Shown here piece by piece: positions 1 through 10,160 of a DNA stretch of 64,000 nt; position 1 is the stretch's first letter; each line of letters starts with the position of its first letter. The notes under the pieces are model-generated. The model made no database searches. It had not been told where the DNA came from and was given only the letters and a program-made list of their open reading frames with translations. Source of the stretch: Caprella mutica (taxonomy: Eukaryota > Arthropoda > Malacostraca > Amphipoda > Caprellidae); the NCBI GenBank assembly GCA_947561585.1, contig CANNZV010001465.1, positions 1 through 64,000 on the forward strand. Reading direction: 5' to 3'. The translations under genes and the position numbers were made by a program.

Positions 1-39
1 ACAATTGTTTATATATAAAATATTTATTATAAACAATTG

Positions 40-300
40 TATGCAAATGAAATGTATGTAAATGAAATGTATGTAATGAAATGTATGTAAATGAAATGTA
101 TGTAAATGAATGTATGTAAATGAAATGTATGTAATGAAATGTATGTAAATGAAATGTATGTAAATGAAATGTATGTAAATGAAATGTATGTAAATAAATG
201 TATGTAAATGAAATGTATGTAAATGAAATGTATGGTAAATGAAATGTATGTAAAGAAGTAAATGAAATGTATGTAAATGAAATTTATGTAAATAAAATTC
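40..300 (+). repeat. 15-bp minisatellite, unit ATGTATGTAAATGAA
   Basis: About 17 units of ATGTATGTAAATGAA with single-base losses. It is the inner repeat of the composite element and the same sequence as 45590-46195. The open frames through it are by-products of a 15-bp unit without stops. Confidence 0.95.
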
Positions 301-454
301 ATTTAAATAAATATGATGTAAATAAAATTCTGTAAATAAAATGTTATTCTTCTTATTTCAATAACTTTTCGTGATCTGATTTTAATGATTTATATCATTA
401 AAGTTAATTGAATGAAACTAATTGATTAAGTTTTAATATCAAGTTTTCATCACA

Positions 455-630
455 TACATTTCATTTACTTACACTTCATTTACATACATTTCATTTACAT
501 ACATTTCATTTACATACATTTCATTTACATACATTTCATTTACATACATTTCATTTACATACATTTCATTTACATACATTTCATTTACATACATTTCATT
601 TACATACATTTCATTTACATACATAAATTT
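455..630 (-). repeat. 15-bp minisatellite, inverted arm
   Basis: The reverse complement of the 40-300 array (unit TACATACATTTCATT on the + strand), about 11 units. With 40-300 it forms a large imperfect inverted repeat with a spacer of about 155 bp. Confidence 0.95.
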
Positions 631-1204
631 TACTTGCATACATTTGTTTATACATAATTTTTTATGTACATTTTTTTATATGATTCTAACTAATTTTTTT
701 TAAATAATTTTTTTTCGCTTATATATTTTCAACATATATTTTTTGATATATATTGTTTTCAACATATATTTTTTGTATTTTTTGGGGGAAAAAAAATATT
801 AATTTTAATGGGGAAGTACCTTCATTAGTATGATAATAAATTAGAGAGATTCGAACTGAAAATTAAAAACAACAACGATGCTACCGAATTTTTTTTATAA
901 AATACCTATCGTATAAAATAGTTGTCATGATCGATAAATTTTAACTTTTAATTGTTATATTCTTATAAGTATTGTGATGTCGGCATCGTTTCTCTTCCGA
1001 AGTCATCTGAACTGGTGTGCGTACGAACGTCGTGTCGTGTCCGTTCCGAGGCTTCGTGATCTTCCGTGTCGTTTCCGATCCGATCAGGTGGGCGACAAGC
1101 TTTAGTGGGCGTTATCACGTTCAAATGTATTGGTTAAATTTTTGTCTGATGCTTCGTGTCCGTTCCGACGCGTCGTTTCCGATCAGGTGGGCGACAAGCT
1201 TAAA

Positions 1205-1375
1205 TTGGTCAGCGGTCAGTAGATTATACCCTTCAATTTGACTCAATAAATTCAGTTGGTCAGCGGTCAGTGGATTATACCTTTCCATTTGACTCAATAC
1301 ATTTATTTGGTCAGCGGTCAGTGGATTATACCTCTCAATTTGACTCAATACTTTATGTTGGTCAGCGGTCAGCGG
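1205..1375 (+). repeat. About 51-bp tandem repeat
   Basis: Four degenerate copies of a unit containing GGTCAGCGGTCAGTGGATTA followed by TTTGACTCAATA. The array lies directly beyond the end of the composite element. The open frames on both strands are repeat artefacts. Confidence 0.85.
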
Positions 1376-1555
1376 TCAGGGGATTAACCTGTGCCTTGAG
1401 TCGGACATGTTTGCTGGGATTGGTTACTGATCATGTTTGATCGTGCGTGAACTTTCGTCAACTGTTAACAATCTATGAAATAAATAAACGTTTATCATTA
1501 AAATGGTTAGGTCTTTATTTTACATCTTAGTCTTAGTTGGCTGAGACTCTAAAGA

Positions 1556-2144
1556 TTAAAGGTCCTCTCCAGGCTCCGGTGAAAAAATGAGTTTATTACA
1601 TAATATTATAGAACTAAGGCCTACGATCATTATTCCGCAAACCGCATACAATTCGGTTCAGTATATATTTTATTATTTGCTTTTAAAGTTTTTTAATACT
1701 CTGTGCGCAACAATCGAGCGAATCTCCAACCTGACGCTGAGAAAGAAGATTGTACACTCTTTGTTTTGATTTCAAATTTAGATTTTTAAACAAACAATGC
1801 GTTTTTGACCTTTTTTCAAGATATTAATTGTTTCTTAAAGTATATAAACGGTTCTATAATAAGTTTATTCAAGTTTAAACCTTTAAACGAATAATAAATA
1901 GATTTATTAAACCAAATACCTAGTTGACAATCAAAACAAATGGTGTACATTCTTCTTCTTCAGACTGAAAATTAGAAAGTCGGAAGTAAAGTAGGTTTTG
2001 TAGAGTTTGGATATTAAAAATCTTTAAAAGCATATAAAAATAAAAATATGCTATCAAACTTTATGGGGTTAGTAGTAAAATGATGAGAAACATTAGCATC
2101 GTTGATTTAAGCAATAAAAAAATTTGCTTGGAGGGGACCTTTAA
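1556..2144 (+). mobile_element. TTAA-flanked MITE, copy 1 (piggyBac-like)
   Basis: A 589-bp element beginning TTAAAGGTCCTCTCC and ending GGAGGGGACCTTTAA, so it has inverted ends inside a TTAA duplication, the target of piggyBac elements. Related copies are at 46610-47211 (reverse) and 60412-61465 (same orientation, interrupted). No transposase frame is present; the 60-aa frame inside is not conserved in the other copies. The piggyBac assignment rests only on TTAA and the inverted ends. Confidence 0.7.
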
Positions 2145-2690
2145 ATCGTCTTGGTTGTTGGCTCCCCATTATATATTCGATATTTCGTTTTCCTGTTGGC
2201 AATGGATTGAAGCAGGCTTCTGTTCTGTTCTGAAAAGAAAATAAATTTTAATGTTGAATTTATGTCGGACTCGATTATTTCGAGGACGGTGTTGGTGTAT
2301 TGCAATTATACATCATTATACTGATACATTATGATACATCATCAGGTAGAACTATTGACGCTACCAACAACAAATATGACGGTCGTGCATCCAGGCATAT
2401 CGCATGACCTGAAGGAAAGATAAATAATCGAATTAGTTCACTTAGGTATATGCTGAATATAGTTTTGAAACTTAGTCACAATATTCTCGAGGCTTCCCCC
2501 CGACCCCCTGCACCATTCTCTTCTCCCCCCACCACATATATATTGGTCATGCGTTGGTCATTTGTGGTTGTGCGTGGTCATGCGTCTTTTAAATATTGGC
2601 CATGCGTGGTCGTGCGTGGCTGTGCGGTGCCGTGCGTGGTCATGCGTCTTTTAGTCAAACCGTAATTTTACTGAGAACAGAAGCTAAAAT
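2145..2690. other. Intergenic stretch without a gene
   Basis: I see no coding signal. At about 2548-2650 there is a degenerate short repeat built on TGGTCATGCG. The open frame over it is low complexity. Confidence 0.5.
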
Positions 2691-3400
2691 GTAGGATTTC
2701 TTGGAGAACAATTTACCAGTTCCCATGTATAAGAGTATGCCAGTTAAAGCCAATTAATTGGCTTAGATTTGAAATCGTCAAATCTCAGATATGTCTAATT
2801 GGCTTCAAATTTTGAATTATTTCCTATGTTAGTATGTTAATTTTGGCTTGAAATCTTCCTAAAATGATAAAATGAACCAAATTGGCTTGGCTCAGATTTT
2901 TTGTGAAATTTTGGCTCAAAAATTGGCTTACAATTTTGGTGGATGGGTAAAATGTTGGTGGATCAGCCAAATTTAATTACTGGAAATTTATGGTGGATTT
3001 TTTTAGCTTTTTCAAAAAGTCAGTGGAATTTTGTGCACCAAATTGGCAAATACGGACTGGTTATTCTGTTAGTAGCAAAATTAATTAGATTTAGATATAG
3101 GGATAATTCAGAAGTGATCATAACAAAATTAATGTTAATATAGGATTTAATTCAAAATTGTTTGGAGAGAATAACCCAAATATCTCCCATATTCTGCAGA
3201 CTGGGAACTTAGTAGCCAATCCATGTTACAAACTTTCAGAGTACCTATGTCAGCCACTTTATTTCGGAGTAAATTCCACCGACATGTCAGTGGAATTTCC
3301 CATGAAATACAGACTGGGAACTGTGCACATACTGATATACTCTACACTCATTCTTGATTCTTAAAATCCAATCTACTCTACTCCTTTGCAAATCATTAAA
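2690..3400. repeat. Remnants of hAT-type MITEs
   Basis: Fragments of families seen better elsewhere. 2675-2725 matches the element at 43252-43395. 2938-3060 matches the right half of the 40797-41032 family, ending near GTGCACCAAATTGGCAAATA. 3262-3325 matches its left end (CCACCGACATGTCAGTGG). 2740-2940 carries repeated AATTGGCTT and GGCTCAAA words shared with 41045-41165. These look like old nested insertions; borders cannot be set. Confidence 0.55.
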
Positions 3401-4660
3401 GGGATAGTAAAGCCAAAATCAAACAGTCACTAAATTGGCTTTAAAAAGATTCAGAATATTTAATTACATAACATTTGAATGTTTGTTAATCTTTTAAATG
3501 TTCGTTAATTTTTTTAATGTTTACCTAGGTATATAAAATTATATAATAAAATTGGTGATGCCTAGCGGAAGCATTTTCAAAGTTGCAGTATTTATGTTAG
3601 TAGTATGTTTGTTGTTTTTGTATTAATTTATGAATGCAGTACCTAATCAAAGTTTGTTTACATCAAAATGGTGAAAAAGACTATGTATAAAACACTCATT
3701 CATGAGAATAAGAAGAAGGCATAGCTATTTTTAAAATAAACTACACCTGTAAACTGAACTAAGTGGAAACTTATCTCAGTTAGTTTGTTTGCAAGTTATC
3801 AACTGTATTTAGTAAACAAATGACACTGATTGTGACATAAATCATCTACCATTAGCATTTGGTGAGAAATCAATATTATATAAAATATATTTCCTTTTAG
3901 ATTTTCTTGAACATCACATTTCTACACAAATTCAAATTTATTCTTACTAAGCAATTGTTTGACATTAAAATTATTGAAACAAAAAATGACAACTGCTCCA
4001 TTAATAATCTCCATTACAGTCATAATAAACACCTGGGAAGAAGAATTACACCCCTTCCTGAAACAATTCTTCCCCCTTTTCTCACTGTTCACCCTAAATT
4101 ATGTACTTAATTCTCATACACTCTTGTAAATACATCTATCATTCTAGAATCACACCTTCAATCAGACTTCCTCTCCTAATACCATCAAATACCTTCACAA
4201 AATAAACTAACACAACAATAAATTTTTTCTTATCACTCCTTCACATAACTCGAGATAAATTATTTTGTATCCTTTTCCCATCCCTATGCATCATGTGGTC
4301 TGACATGATGTCAATGCTTTTCATTTTATCACTTGAATTGTAATAAATTTGTATTTGTGGAATTTCCAAATATACTCTTAGGTCTGTTCAATTTTTACCT
4401 TAATTGCTTAGGATTGTATTAAATGTTTTCAAATTGCTTTAGTTAGTTTGATAGAAAGATTTCATCATTCAAATTCACTTTCAACCATCTGACTCAAAAC
4501 TCAACACTATCTTTAACTCATCTTCCTATATTGTTAATTATAATTTAACTGTTTGGTTTCATTGCTGATGAACTTTGATGAACTCACTTTATTTAAAGTA
4601 GTACTTATTTCAAGTCATGTCTCAAAAATAAGTAGCTACTGTTCGTAGACATAGAAAATG
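3400..4660. other. AT-rich intergenic DNA
   Basis: No gene, clear repeat or RNA was recognised in this stretch. Open frames are short and lack family resemblance. Confidence 0.5.
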
Positions 4661-4667
4661 GAGACAA

Positions 4668-5046
4668 TTTCCTGTGATTATTTCATGGTAGCTACCTAAA
4701 AAACCATCAAAATTATAATCCAGATGAGGTTATTAGAAGCAATTGGTTCAGAAATTCAACACGTCCTATTTTAGAGTAAATTCCGTGTTATCGCACGGTT
4801 CCATATTTTCGAACACGTACAAATCTCGTGTTAACTTTCATTTCAATTGGTATTCATGATACCAATTTGAAAAGAAGTTGAAATTGCTGAATAATAATTA
4901 TATTCATTTTCTTTTCGGACTTGTCCGAAAATGTAGAATGTACCAATAACTTGAAACTTGGTACCCATCTTCCAAAAATATTTTATAGAACATAAAATTG
5001 CTGTTTGTTCACTGTAACACAGTAGTTGAAATAATCACAGGAAGCT
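4668..5046. mobile_element. Small inverted-repeat element with a nested MITE fragment
   Basis: The ends TTTCCTGTGATTATTTCA (4669) and TGAAATAATCACAGGAA (about 5028-5044) are reverse complements. Inside, from about 4772, lies the end of another family (TTCCGTGTTATCGCACGG, then ATTTTCGAACACG) that also occurs at 23040-23475 and, diverged, at 30187-30350. No coding content. Confidence 0.5.
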
Positions 5047-5049
5047 ATG

Positions 5050-6535
5050 GTTAGATTTTAAAACCTTTAATTTATTGAAAAGTATTGGCCAATACTCATA
5101 TTATTATTTAAATTTTATTAATTTCATAAATTCTTTTTTATTATTGAATTTCTATTATTCTACAGCCTTAAATGAAATAAATAATTAACAAAATCATTAT
5201 AACTACAATCTAATAATTGACCAGCTACCCACTGGAGTTTTGAGTGTGATTTTATTTATTTATTTATTATGACATGAATGAAATAATTAATAATAAATTA
5301 ATGTATATAAATAATCTACCAATAAGTTTTTTAGTCTGACTATAAATTCAATAAGAATTATTCGGCTACCGTTGACCATTTTTGCACTTATATATGGCAA
5401 GTATCACAAGAGGATAACACCCATCAGAAAAGTTATCTATCTAATACCAATGCATTTCAATTAATGTGAAATATGTAAATCACTTCATGCTATACTACAT
5501 TGATAGAGCATAACTGTGTTAGTTCTATGAGTTAAAACTAATTAAACTTACAAAAATAATTGATACTTAATAACTCATTAAGTATCAATGAGTTTTATAA
5601 ATATAAACTTTAAAAAATGCAAGTATCGGTATCGGCAAGTGTTACTACGATCACTTCTTGGGTTTGAGAATTGACACTAGACTTTCAAATTTTAATGGGA
5701 ATATATGTGAATTTATCCCTTAAGAACTAATTGTTTATTCTTTATTTCCATAATTCAGTAACTGATCTAATTAATGTCTATCAATTACACAGGAAAAGAA
5801 AGCGGATAATGACCGGTTCAATTTTATTATAGGCACAAATATAAAAATACACAGTTTGGCAAATATGGACTTATTGCGGATAATCGAAAAGAGGGTAAAA
5901 TGTAGAGCACTAGTGGTTGTTAACCCCACAAAGTCTAGAGCCAATCTAACAGAGGACCAAACTATACAGGAAAGCGTCAGATTTTTTAGGCTTATTTTCT
6001 AATTGGACTACAAACAGCTCATTATATACCTAGGCCTTATATTCAATAATAATCCTACGGATACAATAAGAATGTCTTACGGTGGTATTTTAACGGACTT
6101 TTAGGGTAAGGGTTAAAAGAGAGGATGTAAGCAATTAACATCATTCGATACTTTTGAGAAAGAAACAATGTTATTTCAAGAGTTATTGAAATATATAGGT
6201 ATAGCTATTCTTATTGAAATTATAGTTCATAACACAAGAATCGGCATTTTTTTAAAGTATCGGTATCGGCACTTGTTGCGAAGTATTGGTATTGGCAAAA
6301 ATTTGGGTATCATCCCATCCCTACACTTTAATTGTCATTTGGTAATTAAATTGAGTTGTGATTTGGTAACTAAAGCAGGGGATGCCTGTAGTAGCTACAT
6401 GTTCTCCATCAATAATATATTTCAAATTTTTTTGTCATCAGCTGATCACATTTTTTTCTTGTTTTACAGTACTCTTCGTTTATCATAGGAATATATAGTT
6501 GATTGTTCCTGATAGTCAGCAGTTACTTGCAGGCA
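5050..6535. other. AT-rich DNA upstream of BLOC1S2 with hAT-like end remnants
   Basis: No gene seen. GTATCGGTATCGGCA occurs at about 5624 and 6259, followed at 6315-6327 by ATCATCCCATCCCTA. On the minus strand this reads as a typical hAT-style end (TAGGGATGGGATGAT). Both copies of the motif point the same way, so I cannot define a complete element. The promoter and 5' UTR of BLOC1S2 should lie at the right edge, but no core promoter motif stands out. Confidence 0.4.
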
Positions 6536-6537
6536 AT

Positions 6538-7513
6538 ATGTCCAGTAACAGCAATGGACCATCCATGTCCCCTCAAATAAGAGTGAAGAATGAGAATGCA
6601 CAAGAAGAGGGCACTGCAAATGATTGCTCATCACAAGGAGACACTGTGAAGTCCACCAGAGACATGAGGTGTCACGGCTCACCAAGGAGAGGCCCCACTC
6701 TATCCACCAGCACCAGTAGCTTTGAAGCACTGGATCCACATGACCCCAACCTGAGTCACTTGGCATCTCTGATGTTCTCTCACACTTCTAACTATCTTCA
6801 GGTGGGTGGAAAGAACTTGGTAGTCATGGAAAACAGTATATATAGGGCAAGTTACGAATTATCAGTCAGTTCTACATCTTTGGTAACATAAGAAAAAACT
6901 ATGATAATTTTTATTAATCTTATTTTAATTATCATTAAAACGATATATATTTAAGTGATCTTTTAGTTCATTTTTTTCTTATTCGATCAAAGCTGTGGAA
7001 CTGACCAATAATTCATAAAAACTCAAAAAGTATTGAACCATATTGCATTAAACTTGGTGGGACGATTGATCATTATCATGATAGCTACCAGTTTATCAGA
7101 TTTTGGGAGCGAACGGGTCAAAGTCATGTAAGCAGCAGCAAAAGGTATGCGCTCTACCGAGTTCACGTAATCTAGTTCTATGTGTGGCATATTTAATGTA
7201 TGATGAGGAATGTGTAACATGGTTTTCATTCTCTCCACCCCAGGGAGAATTGTCTGCAGTCACTGAAGACTACACACTTCTTGAAAAGATGAACAGGGCC
7301 ACCATAGCAAAGTATACCGACTTACGGCAAGTGACTAGCAGTGTCGACAGATCTCTCGATGACCTCAACTCCAAGTACCTTGCGCTACAACCTTACCTTG
7401 ACCAGATAGATCAAATAGAAGACAGTGTTATAAAGTTAGAAACAGCTGCTTATAAACTGGATGCTTATGCTAGGAGGTTAGAAGAGAAATTCAAAACTCT
7501 AGAAAAGAAGTAA
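6538..7513 (+). CDS. BLOC1S2: BLOC-1/BORC subunit 2 (BLOC1S2), 2 exons
   Basis: Exons 6538-6801 and 7244-7513, with a 442-nt intron starting GTGGGT and ending CCCCAG, phase 0, 177 aa. The protein is a small coiled-coil subunit of BLOC-1 (biogenesis of lysosome-related organelles) and of BORC (lysosome positioning), acting on the cytosolic face of endolysosomes. Exon 2 carries the family core: GELSAVTEDYTLLEKMN, then KYLALQPYLDQID and AAYKLDAYARRLEEKF, very close to vertebrate BLOC1S2. Residues about 1-65 are Ser/Thr/Pro-rich and disordered in look. The product is longer than the 142-aa human protein, all of the excess lying at the N-terminus. The ATG at 6538 is the first in frame; an upstream in-frame non-ATG extension to 6499 is not needed. 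The intron holds a reverse copy of a dispersed repeat. Identity is secure; the exact N-terminus is less so. Confidence 0.93.
7018..7195 (-). repeat. Dispersed repeat R, fragment in BLOC1S2 intron
   Basis: The reverse complement contains CTCGGTAGAGCGCATACC, followed by the parts seen at 35046-35520 and 60473-60925. Only the first 170 bases of the family are present. CTCGGTAGAGCGC resembles a tRNA D-arm/box A, which suggests a tRNA-derived SINE head, but no convincing box B was seen. Confidence 0.7.
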
Positions 7514-7785
7514 TTGCCTCATCTCCAGTAGCGATTTAGTGTTGGGTTAGTTAGTGAGTCAGATCTGTGAGCCAAATCCTCTTAGCTAGTTTTTGTACCT
7601 GCAAGAAGTTATCTAATCATGCACAATTGATGGTTAGTTAGTGATATTAACAACATTCCAAATGGTTAGTGTTCTAAACTATTTAACTGCCTCTATGATG
7701 GTAGTATTTATCTCAAATTAAAATAATATTAGGATTTTTTGAAACGAGCTATATTATGCACTAGTCATCTTGTTTATAGAATAGA

Positions 7786-7791
7786 AATAAA
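7786..7791 (+). promoter_or_regulatory. Probable BLOC1S2 poly(A) signal
   Basis: AATAAA 273 nt after the BLOC1S2 stop, followed by a T-rich stretch. A suitable distance for a 3' UTR; inferred only from motif and position. Confidence 0.5.
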
Positions 7792-7859
7792 GCCATTTCT
7801 TAAAATATTTTTGTATCAATATTCTTGATGTTATTTAGTTAAACTAGGACTATTTAAAC

Positions 7860-9060
7860 AAGAGATGAATATCAGATAGTAGCAATAGCCGGTAGATTGT
7901 TCAAAAGACAATTGACCGAAAGAACAATTGTTCAGATAATATAAAATAAATAGAATACAGTTATTATTAAATACTAATTAGAAAGAAGGATGATTAGGTG
8001 CAGCTAATCGAAGAGATTTCACTTCATTCTTAACCGACTTTCGGCATTATTCATGTAATTATAAATTTATTTAATAATTAAATTTCGAAAAGGTCAATTG
8101 CTTAGCCCTAGTTGCTAAACCTAACCTAGCCCTGAGAACATCTCGTCAGAGCCAGGGAAGCTATTGACTGACAAAAACGAAATTAATGTACCCATTATTG
8201 GTGCAGTATTACTGTTCAATAGAAATAAGAAATCCAGGAAGATAAAACAGTATTATGATTGATAGTAAATAGCGATGAAAAATATGAAATGCAGTTATTT
8301 TAAATTACTAATTAGATACCAGGACGGTTATGTGCAGCTAATTGAAGTGATCCAACTTGATGATTATCTGTCTTATTAATTTGAACACTGAGCAATTTTA
8401 TCATTCGATCAATTGTTCGTTTGAGCAATTTGCCTAGAACAGATAGTAGCTAATAGTTAATACATTAAAATGGCCTTATGAACAGCTATCAAAAGTACAT
8501 TTATATTTTCAACAATTCCCGAAATATGTAATAATCTAATTAGAACTCATGGAGAAAAAATTCCATTCTCCGTTAAATTGTGGAAAAATCCGACAAGAAC
8601 GATTTACTTCATAATTATTTTCAATTGACTGGAAGAAATTAATCATAAAATTATAATTAGATAAAAACTCTTATGACACAACTATTTATTTGCTGAACTG
8701 CTGCAACTTTGTAGCAGGAAGATAAATTAATATGGTATGGGTTTAACCAAGGCTAATATACTTTAATAAGGTTGACCAGACGCCATTTTTCTGCCAGACG
8801 TACGATTGCCGGGCACTCAAGCCGATAATAAAGCATGCAAATCAAAAAGATATTAACTATATATCAATATTTAACCGTTTTTAGACTAAAAGCTTGTGAA
8901 TATTATGAGAAAAAATAAATACCTTACCGAATTGGAAGAGATAGTGACGTGACCAACTATTGTTGGAAAGGCTACATAGCTGTTTATAACTCTATTTTAG
9001 GATAAATTGTGAAAAATAGTTACTAGCTACATATTCAAAAACCACTATGGTATCACCAAT
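7860..9060. other. Non-coding DNA with two diverged direct copies
   Basis: No gene. About 7925-8020 and about 8245-8370 are related: both contain ACAGTTATT/GCAGTTATT, then ACTAATTAGA and GTGCAGCTAAT. They may be remains of one MITE duplicated in tandem. The remainder is AT-rich and unrecognised. Confidence 0.4.
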
Positions 9061-9226
9061 TGCCCATTTCTCAGCACTGTAAACACATAAGGTGTCCGAG
9101 TCGTTCTGTATCTCTATCTTCAATGAACGTTTCCTAACTCTAGTTTTGGAATATAGTGTTGTGTCTAACCTGAGAAGAAATCGTGCAGATATCTAAAATT
9201 GTGCTAACAGTGGATGTAGTTTTGCA

Positions 9227-9964
9227 ATGCCACGTCCTAAAAAGAGCTCATTGAATACGTCTAACACAGACGGCAATGACAGCGAAGAACCTGTAACTCT
9301 AAGTGATTTGTCATTTAAGTTAGACACTATTTTACAGCAGATGGAGTCAATGGAAGCTATGCTCGAGCAGTACGACTCTGAAAACAAAAAACTGAATCAA
9401 ACTATTGTTACATTGGAAGACAGCATCGAGAGTCTGGAAACTGTTCATCGTAGTAGCAATTTAATCTTATCTGGTCACTCTTTGGAGGTGATGCCTAAGG
9501 ATGGAGACTGTACTCAAGCTGTTGTCGACCTGCTTTAACGTAGTTTAAAATATAAGCTGCGTGTCGAACATGTTGTAGCTGCATATCGGCTGGGTTCGAG
9601 ACTTTTGAATCAAACCACTGACCGAAGAAACGTTATGCTGAAACTTCGAGAAACTGAGGTAAAGAAGGATCTCCTATCTGCATGTAGGTCAGCGAAACCT
9701 GCTGATCTTTACGCCAATGACGATCTCACTCCATTGAAGAGTTCTATTCTCTATGGATTGAGACAAGCTCGCAAAAGGTTTCCGGAGAAGGTAAATGCAT
9801 GCGGTTCACATGAAGGAAAGGTTTACGTGTTCATTAAGCCACCAAATCCTTCAGCTCGTCCTCAGAAAGTCTTCGTGAACTGCCTACAGAGAATGAATGA
9901 ACTGTGCAGTCAATCTTTTGGAGTTTCTGCCGAGGAGTTGATGAAAAATAGTCCTAGGAAGTGA
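9227..9964 (+). pseudogene. Retrotransposon 1 ORF1, one internal stop
   Basis: One reading frame broken by a single TAA at 9536-9538; coding sense continues in the same frame on both sides. Residues about 25-65 form a coiled coil (LDTILQQMESMEAMLEQYD and following heptads), which in such proteins drives trimer formation. The C-terminal half (RRNVMLKLRETEVKKDLL through the FPEKVNACGSHEGKVYVF region) resembles the RNA-binding ORF1 proteins of non-LTR elements that coat their own RNA. The start at 9227 is the first ATG of the frame. The element's ORF2 begins about 200 nt later. Confidence 0.75.
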
Positions 9965-10160
9965 CTCTCCAATTTGCTGTTTACTTTTTTATATGGAGTA
10001 ACATGTTTTGCCTTGTGTGATGTTCTAGAAGTTTTTGGTATGGAAGTGAAATCAGAAAGCTCACCACTGCTACCTGTCTGCTCACCACTTGTGATATCAA
10101 CCACAGTGTACCCAACTGTATTGCATTCGTGTATGGTATCTATTTATTATTCTTTTTCTC

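Larger units (their letters stand above)
1..1199 (-). mobile_element. Composite inverted copy of a TIR element with 15-bp minisatellite (copy A)
   Basis: Two pieces of the element seen complete at 45138-46575 are joined here in opposite orientation. Bases 40-455 match the minisatellite plus the start of the right flank of that copy in the same orientation. Bases 455-1199 match the minisatellite and the left flank in reverse. The outer end reads GGTGGGCGACAAGCTT at 1184-1199, and a second copy of the same end lies at about 1088-1106. The true left limit is beyond the window start or lost. No transposase is visible, so it is non-autonomous. Read directly by comparison of the two loci; the superfamily is unknown. 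Confidence 0.7.

Noticed and set aside
6168..6488. 106-aa frame before BLOC1S2
   Set aside because: Lies over repeat remnants (GTATCGGTATCGG); no conserved motif.
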